The notes: generated from the sequence alone by a model not told the origin. Positions 16,996 to 25,502 are shown, counted from the stretch's first letter. The stretch is DNA of 64,000 bases from Streptomyces flaveus (GCF_014647675.1 NZ_BMPQ01000002.1:664826-728825); one strand, 5' to 3'. A program made the numbers and translations.

Positions 16996-17439
16996 TCACT
17001 TGGCAAGTCGGGCGCCGGAGCCATCCGGTTGCCGCCCCGAGCCAAGGGTGGCGCACATCACAGCAACAGCCATCCCACCGAGCAGAAAGAGGTAGGAGCC
17101 GGCTCCCGCGGCGAAGAGGAAGTCGCCCTCCGGGCGGCTGGCGGTGAGCAGGATGACGGCGACCATCCACCCGGCCGCGGGCGCCACCGCCCCGGCCCGG
17201 CTGCCGACGGCCCGCGCCCCACCCAGGAACAGCCCGGCCGCACCCACGAGCGCGAGCAGCAACCCGCCCGGGAACCAGCCGGACTGGACCAGCCCCCCGG
17301 CCGCCCCGACCACGGCACCCAGCACGAACAGCCCCAGGTAGGCGGCGATCCGTACGGCCGACGGCGGCCCCAACGGCTGGGCGAGCATGCTCCCCGCACC
17401 TGCGGCGCTGCGCGCACTCGATCTGTTCGCCGTACTCAT
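16996..17439 (-). CDS. DUF6113-like four-helix membrane protein
   Basis: 147 aa from the ATG at 17439, which overlaps the mshB stop (ATGA). Four hydrophobic segments are visible: IAAYLGLFVLGAVVGAAGGLV, GGLLLALVGAAGLFLGGA, GWMVAVILLTA and FAAGAGSYLFLLGGMAVAVM. No motif is known. The coupling to mshB is common in streptomycetes and suggests co-expression, not a demonstrated role in mycothiol synthesis. Confidence 0.82.
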   Translation of the reverse strand: MSTANRSSARSAAGAGSMLAQPLGPPSAVRIAAYLGLFVLGAVVGAAGGLVQSGWFPGGLLLALVGAAGLFLGGARAVGSRAGAVAPAAGWMVAVILLTASRPEGDFLFAAGAGSYLFLLGGMAVAVMCATLGSGRQPDGSGARLAK

Positions 17440-18362
17440 CACGCACCCACTCCAGAAGTCCCTGATGTCCCGGATGTTCCCGATATCCCTGATATCCCCG
17501 CGAACAAGTCCGTCTCCCGCTCCTCTGAACGCGCACCCCGTACCAACTCGTAACACTCGACGAGGAAAATCGGCTGCGCGAGCTGATTCGACAGCGCGAA
17601 CCACGGCTCGACGACCTCGATCTGCGTGGCATGCGCCCGCATCGCCGCGGCCTTGGCGGCGGCGTGGGCCGTGCCGTCGATCTCCGTCGTGATCAGGGTG
17701 TCGTCCACCACGCCCGGCACGTCGTCGACGGCGGCAGATGCGGGGAAGGGCAGTTCGTCCAGTACGTCCTTCAGGCGCGCGAAGGCCTCTTCGGCCACGG
17801 AGCGCGGTACGCGGTTCCAGTAGATCTTCGTGATCGTCCACGGTGCGCCGAGGTCGTCCGGGCGGAAGCCCGGCTCGGCGGCCAGGTCCGCGGCACGCAT
17901 CGCGACCCGGTGGGCCTGGATGTGGTCGGGGTGGCCGTAACCCCCGTCGGGGTCGTAGGTGACCAGCACCTGCGGGCGTACCTCGCGGATCACCCCAACA
18001 AGCTCCGCGGCGGCCTCGTCGAGGTCCGCCTGCCAGAAGCAGCGCGGGTCGTCGTTGTCGGCCAGGCCCATCATCCCGGAGTCCTGGTGGCGGCCGGGGC
18101 CGCCGAGGGAGCGGAAGTCGTGCACGCCGAGCGCGTCCATGGCCGCCGCGAGTTCCGTGCGGCGGTGGCTGCCGAGGGCCTCGCCGGTCAGATGGGCGAG
18201 CCCGGGCGGGATGACCTCGCCGCGCTCGCCCAGCGTGCAGGTCACCAGCGTGACATGGGCGCCCTCGGCCGCGTACCGGGCCATGGTCGCGCCGTTGTTG
18301 ATCGACTCGTCGTCCGGGTGCGCGTGCACCAGGAGCAGCCGGCGGCCGGGCAGTTCCGTCAT
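17439..18362 (-). CDS. mshB: N-acetyl-GlcN-myo-inositol deacetylase (mycothiol synthesis)
   Basis: 307 aa, LmbE/PIG-L family zinc deacetylase. It removes acetate from GlcNAc-Ins to give GlcN-Ins, the second enzymatic step of mycothiol biosynthesis. Zinc ligands are visible in [13 protein letters not shown] (His, Asp) and HPDHIQAHR (His); [13 protein letters not shown] is the MshB signature. The C-terminus ends in an aberrant tail, [16 protein letters not shown], encoded by a 9-base minisatellite (17452-17498). This extends past the usual family end and may vary between strains. Confidence 0.93.
   Translation of the reverse strand: MTELPGRRLLLVHAHPDDESINNGATMARYAAEGAHVTLVTCTLGERGEVIPPGLAHLTGEALGSHRRTELAAAMDALGVHDFRSLGGPGRHQDSGMMGLADNDDPRCFWQADLDEAAAELVGVIREVRPQVLVTYDPDGGYGHPDHIQAHRVAMRAADLAAEPGFRPDDLGAPWTITKIYWNRVPRSVAEEAFARLKDVLDELPFPASAAVDDVPGVVDDTLITTEIDGTAHAAAKAAAMRAHATQIEVVEPWFALSNQLAQPIFLVECYELVRGARSEERETDLFAGISGISGTSGTSGTSGVGA
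17452..17498 (-). repeat. 9-base minisatellite at the mshB 3' end
   Basis: Units CCTGATGTC, CCGGATGTT, CCCGATATC and CCTGATATC (plus-strand reading) lie in tandem. They encode Gly-Ile/Thr-Ser repeats at the MshB C-terminus. Confidence 0.75.
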
Positions 18363-18497
18363 GGGCCCACCTTATGAGCCTCGGCCGTACGAGGCTCCCT
18401 GAACCCCGGTCGTACAAGGCTTCCCGGCCGCCTGTCGCCCCTCCTCCTGGCACTCCTCGTCGTCAAACCCGGTGGGTTCCGGGCTTGGGCGCGGGAA

Positions 18498-19385
18498 TCA
18501 GACGTCTTCTTCCATGAAGATCTCTTCGGCGGACGGCGCGGTGACGGCTCGGGTGAGCCACAGTCGGAGGAGGTCCGGGTCGTCGCAGCCGATGATGCGT
18601 TCGCGGATCTCGTCGGGGACGTCGAGGCCGCGTGCCGCCAGGACGAGCAGGATGTCCTCCGCACGCCCTTGGACACGCCCTTGGACACGCCCCTCGTCAC
18701 GGATCTCTTCGGAGATGTACGACTTGTAGAAGGAGAGGTCCACGGCCACCAGGTTCCTCCAGAGTTCTCCGGCCCGGCGGTTGGCACCGAGGCCTTGTGC
18801 GGTGAATTCGATGATGGGGTCTGCGACTGCTTCGGGCACGTCCTGCAGAGCGGTGGACAGGGCCTTCAGTATCCCACCGACATCCGGATCCTTCGCGTGG
18901 GTGATGGCGGACAGCGTGGCCAGCGCCAGGTCGGCGCGGGCCTCTTCCGGGTCGGTGATCAAAGGCATGTTGTGCGGACCGGCCACGAGCGGGTGCACGG
19001 TGAGGGCGGCCCACCACCGAGGGCCGATGGGTACGGGCTGGGCGGCCCACTCGGCTGTGGTCCGGTCCTGGCAGACGACCAGCAACACGGGCGGGATCTT
19101 GTACTTCGTATAGAGGAAGGACAGGTAGTAGGCCCAGCTGGCGGGTTTGTTCGGGTCCTTCGCACTCTGTGCTTCGACGGCCAGCAGCATCGGCTCGGCG
19201 CCGTCGAAGCGCAGGAGCGTGTCGACGCGGCGTTCAACAGGCTGAATCTCTGTCAGATCGGTCGGCAGAACCGTGACAGACGTGGGCTGGATGAACGGGA
19301 GGCCGAGGACCTTGGAGACGCCAGTGAACAGGCCGGGATACTCCTGGAAGATGCGGTGCATCGCCTCGTGGGGCGAGTTGACCAT
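18498..19385 (-). CDS. Rpn/PD-(D/E)XK-like hypothetical protein
   Basis: 295 aa from the ATG at 19385 (MVNSPHEAMHRIFQ); 31 more in-frame codons upstream lack homology-like character. RVDTLLRFDG followed by LLAVEAQSAKD gives the Asp...Glu-X-Gln pattern of the PD-(D/E)XK nuclease fold in Rpn/transposase-associated proteins. GRVQGRVQGRAED is encoded by 12-base tandem repeats at 18664-18687, a feature also common in Rpn-family proteins. DNA cleavage or recombination promotion is possible but unproven. Similar proteins are multicopy in Streptomyces. Confidence 0.72.
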   Translation of the reverse strand: MVNSPHEAMHRIFQEYPGLFTGVSKVLGLPFIQPTSVTVLPTDLTEIQPVERRVDTLLRFDGAEPMLLAVEAQSAKDPNKPASWAYYLSFLYTKYKIPPVLLVVCQDRTTAEWAAQPVPIGPRWWAALTVHPLVAGPHNMPLITDPEEARADLALATLSAITHAKDPDVGGILKALSTALQDVPEAVADPIIEFTAQGLGANRRAGELWRNLVAVDLSFYKSYISEEIRDEGRVQGRVQGRAEDILLVLAARGLDVPDEIRERIIGCDDPDLLRLWLTRAVTAPSAEEIFMEEDV

Positions 19386-19486
19386 GAGGGTTCCCTGTGG
19401 GAGGGGGCGGACGGAAAGCTGATGGAAGTCACCTTTGGCACATGCCATAGGCAAGTTCCGTGGCGAGCGTAAGGCCACAACACGCC

Positions 19487-19789
19487 CTAGACAGAGCCCA
19501 GTTGGTGATATTCACCCGCAGGGGTGAGCCTGCGGCGTTCCGTCAGAGGGCCGTGAGGGCGGGTGGCCGGGCTTGGCGCTCGCGGCAGTTGCGGCAGTGG
19601 GTGCCGGGTTCGGGAGCGCGGAAGGCGGTGTCGCAGCCGTCGCAGTTGCAGAGGGGGCGCCTGGCGGGCGGACTGGAGGTCGCGGACGATCTCCTCGGCC
19701 AGCACCTCGCCGAACTGCCCGGCTCTGACGTAGGCGGCATTCGGGTCGGCCAGGGGCGGAGCCCCGCCCCCCACAGGGCCCCGGCGCAT
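19487..19789 (-). pseudogene. Probable frameshifted small zinc-ribbon protein
   Basis: One frame begins with LADPNAAYVRAGQFGEVLAE and continues to about 19670. From there the more protein-like sequence is in the next frame: CNCDGCDTAFRAPEPGTHCRNCRER, a CxCxxC...CxxC metal-binding ribbon, ending at 19543. The change falls near a run of C/G bases at about 19655-19675. A one-base indel would join the two halves. No function can be named. Confidence 0.45.
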
Positions 19790-19817
19790 GCCTATGAAGC
19801 GCGACTCATGAGGCCGC

Positions 19818-20012
19818 TCAGAACTTGATGTCCCCGATCATGCCCGCGATGTTCGACGTCACCTCGCTGATCGTGGGCGCGATCGTCGAACTGGCCAGAT
19901 AGAAGCCGAACAGGACGCAGACGACCGCATGCCCGGCCTTCAGCCCTGACTTCTTGACCAGTAGGAAGACGATGATCGCCAGCAGCACCACCGCCGAAAT
20001 CGAGAGTGCCAC
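19818..20012 (-). CDS. Small conserved membrane protein
   Basis: 64 aa from the GTG at 20012, preceded by a perfect GGAGG. It has an N-terminal helix (LSISAVVLLAIIVFLLVKK) and a second hydrophobic stretch (AGHAVVCVLFGFYLASSTIAPTI). Homologues of the same size are common in Streptomyces and remain uncharacterised. It is divergent from the DPP-IV gene. Confidence 0.85.
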   Translation of the reverse strand: MALSISAVVLLAIIVFLLVKKSGLKAGHAVVCVLFGFYLASSTIAPTISEVTSNIAGMIGDIKF

Positions 20013-20047
20013 GGCGGTTCACCTCCAAGGTTCCCAGGGACGCGTTC

Positions 20048-20081
20048 GGTCAGTACGGGTCAGTCAGTACAGGTCAGTACG
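20048..20081. repeat. Tandem GGTCAGTAC motifs upstream of the DPP-IV gene
   Basis: GGTCAGTAC occurs at 20049-20057 and 20072-20080, with GTCAGTAC at 20063-20070. It lies within the 180-base divergent promoter region. It may be slippage or a binding array. Confidence 0.45.
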
Positions 20082-20191
20082 GCAGCCAGCGGGTTCATAC
20101 CCAGGCAGCGCCATTGATCATAACTATTCCCACCTGCGCATCGATCGGCGCACGGCCGCACAAGGGGGCGCATGGCCAATATGGTCGGGGC

Positions 20192-22324
20192 ATGACGACC
20201 GAGCCTCTCTCCTTTCCGCGCAGGCAGGCGCGCACCCTGCGCTTCACTCTCGGCGCGCCCCGCGCGTTCACCGTGGCACCCGACGGTTCCCGGGTGGCGT
20301 TCCTGCGGTCCCGTTCGGGTACGGACCGGGCGAATCTGCTGTGGATCCTCGATGTCGCGGACGGTACGGAACGCGTCGCCGCCGACCCGCAGGCGCTGCT
20401 CGGCGGCGCCGACGAGCGGCTGTCGGCCGAGGAGAGGGCGCGCCGGGAACGCAGCCGGGAGGGCGGCGCGGGCATCGTCGGCTACGCCACCGACACGGCC
20501 GTGGAGTTGGCGTCCTTCGCGCTGTCCGGGCGGCTTTTCACGGCCGAGCTGCGGGCCGGTACGGCACGTGAACTGCCCGTTCCCGGCCCGGTGTTGGACC
20601 CGCGCCCGTCCCCCGACGGGCGGCTCGTGGCGTACGTCACCGGGGGCGCCCTGCGGGTCGTGGGCGCCGAGGGCGAGGACGACCGGGCGCTCGTGGAACC
20701 CGAGTCGGAGACGGTCACGTACGGCCTGGCCGAGTTCATCGCGGCGGAGGAGATGGGCCGTTCGCGCGGCTTCTGGTGGTCGCCCGACTCGGACCGGCTG
20801 CTGGTCGCGCGGGCCGACGACGCGCCCGTACGCCGCTGGTGGATCGCCGATCCCGCGCGGCCGGACCAGGATCCGCAGCAGGTCGCGTATCCGGCGGCCG
20901 GAACCGACAACGCGGACGTACGCCTCTTCGTGTTCGCGCTCGACGGGGCGCGTACGGAGGTCGTGTGGGACCGGGCGCGCTACCCCTATCTGGCACGAGT
21001 GCACTGGTCAGCGGCCGGAGCGCCCCTCCTGCTCGTGCAGGCGCGGGACCAGCGGAGCCAGCTCTATCTGGCCGTGGATCCGGACAACGGGGCGACCCGG
21101 ATGGTGCACGCGGACGAAGATCCACAATGGCTGGATCTTTTCCCCGGCGTACCGTGCTGGAGCCCCGGCGGACACCTCGTGCGGATCGCCGACGAGGGCG
21201 GGGCGCGAGTGCTCGCGGTGGGTGAACGCCCGCTGACGGGGCCGCAGTTGCATGTACGCGCGGTGCTCGACGTCTCGGACGACGAGGTGCTGGTGTCCGC
21301 GTCGGCGGGCGAGGCGGCGGCTGCTCCCGAGATCGGTGAGGTTCACGTCTACCGGGTCAGCGACCTCGGCGTGGAACGGCTGTCGCAGGAGCCCGGGGTG
21401 CACTCGGCGGTGCGTTCCGGCCCCGTGACGGTGCTCGTCTCGGCGGTGCCGGGCCGGCCGGGGGCTCAGGTGCGGGTGCTGCGCGAGGGCCGCGAGGGCA
21501 AGACGGCGGCGACTGTGGCCTCGTACGCCGAAGACCCCGGACTGAGCCCGCGCGTGAGCCTCACGGAAGCGGGCGAGCGCCGCGTGCCGTGCGCCGTCCT
21601 GCTCCCCACGGGCTACACCGACGGCGACGGTCCGCTGCCGGTCCTGATGGACCCGTACGGCGGCCCGCACGGCCAGCGGGTACTGGCGGCGCACAATCCG
21701 TACCTCACCTCGCAGTGGTTCGCCGACCAGGGCTTCGCGGTGATCGTCGCGGACGGGCGCGGGATGCCGGGCCGCTCGCCGGCCTGGGAGAAGGCGATCA
21801 AGGACGACATGGCCGCGCTCGTCGTGGACGACCAGATCCACGCGCTCCAGGCACTCGCCGAACGCTTCCCGCTGGACCTGAACCGGGTCGCCATCCGCGG
21901 CTGGTCGTTCGGCGGCTACCTCGCGGGACTCGCGGTGCTGCGCCGCCCTGACGTCTTCCACGCGGCCGTCGTGGGCGCCCCGGTCACCGACCAGCGCCTG
22001 TACGACACCCACTACACGGAGCGCTACCTGGGCGACCCGAACCGCCAGCCCGAGGTCTACGCCGCGAACTCGCTCATCGACGACAACGGCCTTGTCGGCG
22101 CCGCTGAGCCGGCCCGCCCGATGATGATCATCCACGGCCTGGCCGACGACAACGTAGTGGTGGCCCACAGCCTGCGCCTGTCTTCGGCGCTTCTGGCCGC
22201 CGGCCGCCCTCACGAGGTGCTGCCACTCTCGGGCGTCACGCACATGACCCCGCAGGAACAGGTGGCCGAGAACTTGCTGCTGCTCCAGGTGGACTTCCTG
22301 AAGCGCTCACTGGGCGTGGCCTGA
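20192..22324 (+). CDS. Dipeptidyl-peptidase IV-like S9 serine peptidase
   Basis: 710 aa. An N-terminal beta-propeller carries the DPP-IV Glu-Glu motif in FIAAEEMGRSRGFWWSPD. The C-terminal alpha/beta hydrolase has nucleophile Ser572 in GWSFGGY, Asp in HGLADDNV and His in SGVTHMT. It should release N-terminal X-Pro or X-Ala dipeptides from peptides. There is no signal peptide, so it is probably cytoplasmic. The ATG at 20192 follows a GGGGC-rich spacer and is the first consistent with family length. A strong terminator follows directly. Confidence 0.9.
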   Translation: MTTEPLSFPRRQARTLRFTLGAPRAFTVAPDGSRVAFLRSRSGTDRANLLWILDVADGTERVAADPQALLGGADERLSAEERARRERSREGGAGIVGYATDTAVELASFALSGRLFTAELRAGTARELPVPGPVLDPRPSPDGRLVAYVTGGALRVVGAEGEDDRALVEPESETVTYGLAEFIAAEEMGRSRGFWWSPDSDRLLVARADDAPVRRWWIADPARPDQDPQQVAYPAAGTDNADVRLFVFALDGARTEVVWDRARYPYLARVHWSAAGAPLLLVQARDQRSQLYLAVDPDNGATRMVHADEDPQWLDLFPGVPCWSPGGHLVRIADEGGARVLAVGERPLTGPQLHVRAVLDVSDDEVLVSASAGEAAAAPEIGEVHVYRVSDLGVERLSQEPGVHSAVRSGPVTVLVSAVPGRPGAQVRVLREGREGKTAATVASYAEDPGLSPRVSLTEAGERRVPCAVLLPTGYTDGDGPLPVLMDPYGGPHGQRVLAAHNPYLTSQWFADQGFAVIVADGRGMPGRSPAWEKAIKDDMAALVVDDQIHALQALAERFPLDLNRVAIRGWSFGGYLAGLAVLRRPDVFHAAVVGAPVTDQRLYDTHYTERYLGDPNRQPEVYAANSLIDDNGLVGAAEPARPMMIIHGLADDNVVVAHSLRLSSALLAAGRPHEVLPLSGVTHMTPQEQVAENLLLLQVDFLKRSLGVA

Positions 22325-22330
22325 ACGTGC

Positions 22331-22366
22331 GACCGGCCGGGGAGACATGGCGCGCCCCGGCCGGTC
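22331..22366 (+). terminator. Terminator of the DPP-IV gene
   Basis: Arms GACCGGCCGGGG (22331-22342) and CCCCGGCCGGTC (22355-22366) with a 12-base loop, 7 bases past the stop. Confidence 0.8.
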
Positions 22367-22573
22367 TACGGCACCCGCACGGCCGTACGCTGTCGAGCTT
22401 GACGCGTCCGTATATCGGTATCGGGTCAGCGAAGTTGCTTGCGTGTTAACGCGGTTGATGCGCATTTGCGTCGCTATGTCGCCGTGCCAAGCGCGAGCGT
22501 CCGCTCGACCTTCTCGGCGCGGGTACGCCCCTTTCCGTACGGGACCCGAAGGGACGCTTCCGAAGGGGCGCTT

Positions 22574-22762
22574 CTAGGGAACAGCGGCCACCGTCTTGGG
22601 GGCGGTGGCCAACCGCAGACCGACCTCCACAAGGGTCCACCCGAGGCGGGTACGGAGATCCCGGGGACGCCGGGCCGCGACGGCGAGGCGGTACGAGTCG
22701 GCTTCGGCACGGAGCTCGGCTGCGCGGGCGTGGTGCAGGGCGAGGTGGGTCTCGGGGTGCAT
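22574..22762 (-). CDS. Small hypothetical protein downstream of ArsR-type regulator
   Basis: 62 aa. The ATG at 22762 is preceded by GAGAGG. It starts MHPETHLALHHARAAELRAEA and is helical and Arg/Ala-rich. The end reads RTRLGWTLVEVGLRLA. Short proteins of this type recur in Streptomyces next to regulators; no function is known. It starts 11 bases beyond the regulator stop, in the same operon. Confidence 0.7.
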   Translation of the reverse strand: MHPETHLALHHARAAELRAEADSYRLAVAARRPRDLRTRLGWTLVEVGLRLATAPKTVAAVP

Positions 22763-22773
22763 CGGGCGGCCTC

Positions 22774-23358
22774 TCAGTCCGTGCGGGTGGGGATGATGTG
22801 GGTGTGGACGCGGACCTGCTCGGCGTCCGGGGTGCCGTCGTCGGGGGCCAGCGCGCGGTAGCTCTCCACGAGGTCGTGCATCTTGTTGTTGAGTTCGAGG
22901 GCGAGTTCGGGTGTGAGGTCCAGCGTCCAGTCGCTCATGTCCGAGGCGCGGCGCCACGCCTCGGACCAGTCGTCGCGAGTGCCGATCCAGGTCGCCAGCT
23001 CCCGGGTGTGCTGGTTGGCGAGCTCATGCATGAACACGTCAGCGGCTCCGCGCACTTCGGGGTCACGGTCCATGAACAGTTCCTCGTCGAAGTGCACGCC
23101 CATGTGGACCGACTTCCACCACCGCTCGCGCCCCTTGCCGTGCTCCGGCGCGTCCTCGACGAAGCCGTATGCGGCGAGCTGACGCAGGTGGTAGCTGGTG
23201 GCACCGCTGGACTCGCCCAGTTTCGCGGCCAGTTGCGACGCGGTGGCCGGCCCGCCACGCCGTAGCGCGTTCAGCAGCCGCATACGCAGCGGATGTGCGA
23301 GTCCACGCAGCGAGCGGGCGTCGAGGCTGTGGACTTGCGGGTCCTGTGGCTCGTTCAT
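22774..23358 (-). CDS. ArsR-family winged-helix regulator
   Basis: 194 aa from the ATG at 23358. The N-terminal HTH reads LRGLAHPLRMRLLNALRRGGPATASQLAAKLGESSGATSYHLRQLAAYGFVE. GKGRERWWKSVHMG follows, the usual wing and linker, then a C-terminal helical domain with no metal-binding Cys pair, so it is not an arsenic sensor. Relatives are typically divergent from MFS exporters, but no exporter gene stands upstream here. A long inverted repeat (23378-23419) lies 20 bases upstream of the start and is a likely autoregulatory operator. Confidence 0.9.
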   Translation of the reverse strand: MNEPQDPQVHSLDARSLRGLAHPLRMRLLNALRRGGPATASQLAAKLGESSGATSYHLRQLAAYGFVEDAPEHGKGRERWWKSVHMGVHFDEELFMDRDPEVRGAADVFMHELANQHTRELATWIGTRDDWSEAWRRASDMSDWTLDLTPELALELNNKMHDLVESYRALAPDDGTPDAEQVRVHTHIIPTRTD

Positions 23359-23377
23359 GCGTACAAAGATAGCCTTG

Positions 23378-23419
23378 CAAAGGATGCGTTGCAACGACTT
23401 CTTTGCAACGCATCCTTTG
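23378..23419. promoter_or_regulatory. 17-bp-arm inverted repeat, candidate ArsR operator
   Basis: Arm CAAAGGATGCGTTGCAA (23378-23394) and its exact complement (23403-23419) flank an 8-base centre. Each arm also holds two TTGCAA-like hexamers. It lies just upstream of the ArsR-type gene, where -10/-35 elements are expected. Confidence 0.6.
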
Positions 23420-23528
23420 TAGGCGGCTGCGCCTCTCAGCGACCCGGTGCAGTGACGTCACACCCAAGGGCACAGGGCACACGCCCACCGGTCGGCAGCG
23501 AACCTTTCGATCCCAGCACCAGCCACGT

Positions 23529-23903
23529 CTAGCCCAACTCGCCCCGCTCCACACAGAATTCGTTGCCCGCGGGGTCGGCCAGTGTGACCCAGCCCCGGCC
23601 GTCCGGCCGGGTGTGGTCCGCGATCAGCCGGGCCCCGAGCCTGATCGCCCGCTCGACCTCCTGCGCACGGGTGCGCCCCTGCGGACGCAGGTCGAAATGC
23701 ACCCGGTTCTTGACGGTCTTCGGCTCGGGCACGCGGACAAACAGCAGGCCCGGACCACCGGCGGGATCCGCGATGAGCGCCTCCGGATCACCGGGCTTGT
23801 CGTCGTCGGCCAGCGGCCGCCCGAGCAACTCGCTCCAGAACAGCCCGAGATCGTACGGATCTCCGGTGCAGTCGAAGGTGATGTGGCGGATCGTGGGGTT
23901 CAA
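23529..23903 (-). CDS. VOC-family (glyoxalase-fold) protein
   Basis: 124 aa from the TTG at 23903, which has GAGGAAAG at good spacing; a GTG at 23954 overlapping the DinB stop is the alternative. HITFDCTGDPYDLGLFWSELLGRPL and VHFDLRP with WVTLADPAGNEFCV are the paired beta-alpha-beta-beta-beta halves of the vicinal oxygen chelate fold. Chemistry is not assignable; many small members sequester antibiotics or are hydrolases/isomerases. It is downstream of, and probably co-transcribed with, the DinB gene. Confidence 0.82.
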   Translation of the reverse strand: MNPTIRHITFDCTGDPYDLGLFWSELLGRPLADDDKPGDPEALIADPAGGPGLLFVRVPEPKTVKNRVHFDLRPQGRTRAQEVERAIRLGARLIADHTRPDGRGWVTLADPAGNEFCVERGELG

Positions 23904-23946
23904 CTGGCTTTCCTCGTCTCTGTTCCAGTCCTCTGTTGCAGACGAG

Positions 23947-24450
23947 CTAGGCACCGGTGTGTCCGTCCAGCAGTTCCCGTACGACGTCCAAGTGGCCGTT
24001 GTGGCGGGCGGTTTCCTCGATCAGGTGCAGGACGATCCAGCGCAGGTTCACGTGCCGGCCGTCGCGGATCGGGCGCTTCGCCGTCGCCTCCAGGTCGTGG
24101 GAGGCCACCAGTTCGCGGTAGCGGGCGCTCTGTGCCTCGTACTCCGCGAGGAGGTCCACGAGCGGGATGTCGACCGCGATGCGCATCTCCCGGTCGGGGT
24201 CCTCGTCCGTCCAGGGCCCTTCGTCCTCCTCACCGAGGAACACCACCTGGAACCACCAGTACTCCACCCATCTCAGATGGCTGATCAGTCCGCACAGGGT
24301 CATCAACGGGGAGCCGGGCAGCGGCGCCGTGCGGGCGTTCTCCGCCGAGACGCCCTCACACTTGGCCCGGGCGGTGTCGCGCGCGTAGTCGAGGAAGGTG
24401 GTCAGCTGCGTGCGCTCGCCCCACGAGGGGGGCGTATCAGTTCGAGTCAT
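23947..24450 (-). CDS. DinB-family (DUF664) protein
   Basis: 167 aa four-helix bundle. LTTFLDYARDTARAK, LMTLCGLISHLRWVEYWWFQ, HVNLRWIVLHLIEETARHNGHLDVVREL show the three metal-binding His positions typical of DinB/YfiT proteins (HLRW, HLIEETARH, H of NGHLD). Characterised actinobacterial relatives include mycothiol- or bacillithiol-dependent S-transferases, so a thiol-dependent detoxification role is plausible, given mshB nearby, but inferred. Confidence 0.85.
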   Translation of the reverse strand: MTRTDTPPSWGERTQLTTFLDYARDTARAKCEGVSAENARTAPLPGSPLMTLCGLISHLRWVEYWWFQVVFLGEEDEGPWTDEDPDREMRIAVDIPLVDLLAEYEAQSARYRELVASHDLEATAKRPIRDGRHVNLRWIVLHLIEETARHNGHLDVVRELLDGHTGA

Positions 24451-24545
24451 CGGGGTGAAGCATCCCCGCCGCCCGTTCCGGTGTCGACCGATTTAGCGGC
24501 CGCATCAGCCGCTGACCGTCTCTGGCGGCCGCTTAGGATCTGTCC

Positions 24546-24923
24546 ATGATCGCTGACCTGCAATGCGTGGTGCTGGACTGCTCCGATCCGGCGGAACTCG
24601 CCGACTTCTACCAGTCGTTGCTCGGCGGGACCGTCAACCAGCAGGACCCACGGTGGGCACTCGACGACGACTGGGCGACCCTGCACACACCGTCCGGTCT
24701 CGTCCTCGCCTTCCAGCGGGCAGCGGACTACCTGCCGCCACGGTGGCCGGACCCCGCCCGGCCTCAGCAGTTTCATCTGGACTTCGGTGTCACTGACCTG
24801 GACCGGGCTCAGGAGCAGGTGCTGGCCCGGGGAGCGACGGTACTGGACGACGATTTCGCCGGACGGAGCTGGCGCGTCTACGCCGACCCGGCAGGGCATC
24901 CATTCTGTCTGGTCCGTCATTAG
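24546..24923 (+). CDS. VOC-family protein (second copy type)
   Basis: 125 aa. MIADLQCVVLDCSDPAELADFYQSLLGG opens the first half and QFHLDFGVTDLDRAQEQVLARGATVLDDD the second. YADPAGHPFCLV is the conserved end. It is related in fold, but not closely in sequence, to the minus-strand VOC gene at 23529. Its 3' end overlaps the truncated frame at 24790-25062 on the other strand. Confidence 0.88.
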   Translation: MIADLQCVVLDCSDPAELADFYQSLLGGTVNQQDPRWALDDDWATLHTPSGLVLAFQRAADYLPPRWPDPARPQQFHLDFGVTDLDRAQEQVLARGATVLDDDFAGRSWRVYADPAGHPFCLVRH

Positions 24924-25062
24924 GGTCTGTCGGCCGGATACCGAGCCTGAGGTTGTCCTCCAGCTCTCGCCGCAGTTCTTCGACAGCCTGCTGGGCGACC
25001 AGACCGAGCATCTGGAGACGCTTTGCCGCCGAGGCCGTGATCACGGCGATGGCTCGGCTCAC
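24790..25062 (-). pseudogene. Truncated partner gene of DUF6247 module, probable toxin remnant
   Basis: The GTG at 25062 overlaps the stop of the DUF6247 gene (GTGA). The first 43 residues, VSRAIAVITASAAKRLQMLG and a helix ending LEDNLRLG, look like the start of a small RelE-like or related partner protein. From about 24935 the sequence becomes Arg/Pro-rich, antisense to the VOC gene, and loses protein character. The simplest reading is truncation by recombination near 24925-24940. The identity as a toxin is inference. Confidence 0.45.
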
Positions 25063-25352
25063 TCCTGGCTGCCTTTCTTGATCTCTGCAATGAGGTCGAG
25101 CCCCTCCTGCAGCGCCTCGTCGAACTCGGGATCGCTGAAGGCGCGGATGCTGCCGGCATAGATCTTGATGACGTCGGCGACCTGGTGGAAGTCAGTGGCC
25201 GTGGAAGTGTCCAGGGCGCGAGCGAGGTCGGCCTCAAAGCTCTCGGCGTCGCCTGGGAAACCCCGCCCGTCCCGGAGCGCGGCGCGGATATCGGCCACGG
25301 TCCTGAGGTGTGGCAGTGATGGGTGCGGTGTCTCGGCGTGCTGCGCACTCAT
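25059..25352 (-). CDS. DUF6247-family protein, likely antitoxin-like
   Basis: 97 aa from the ATG at 25352, preceded by AAGGAGGA. LRTVADIRAALRDGRGFPGDAESFEADLARALDTS and VIKIYAGSIRAFSDPEFDEALQEGLDLI match the Streptomyces DUF6247 family, found just ahead of a small partner gene and therefore suspected antitoxins. Here the partner is damaged. An in-frame ATG farther upstream lacks a ribosome site. Confidence 0.75.
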   Translation of the reverse strand: MSAQHAETPHPSLPHLRTVADIRAALRDGRGFPGDAESFEADLARALDTSTATDFHQVADVIKIYAGSIRAFSDPEFDEALQEGLDLIAEIKKGSQE

Positions 25353-25455
25353 GAGTCCTCCTTGGGCCAGGTATGCGCTTACGACCATGGTCGCGCTCAC
25401 GGGGCGATCACGAGTTGGATGGCCGCACTCATACGTCCTCCACCCTTAGAAACGA

Positions 25456-25489
25456 TGGCTCCCGGCACCGAAACCGGTGCCGGGAGCCA
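25456..25489 (-). terminator. Terminator of the oligopeptide permease operon
   Basis: 15-bp arms TGGCTCCCGGCACCG (25456-25470) and its complement (25475-25489) around AAAC. It is 14 bases past the last operon stop in the minus-strand direction. Confidence 0.85.
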
Positions 25490-25502
25490 AAGCCAATACA
25501 AA

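Noticed and set aside
17459..17500. Possible CRISPR-like repeat
   Set aside because: The 9-base units are contiguous, with no spacers, and lie inside the mshB coding sequence.
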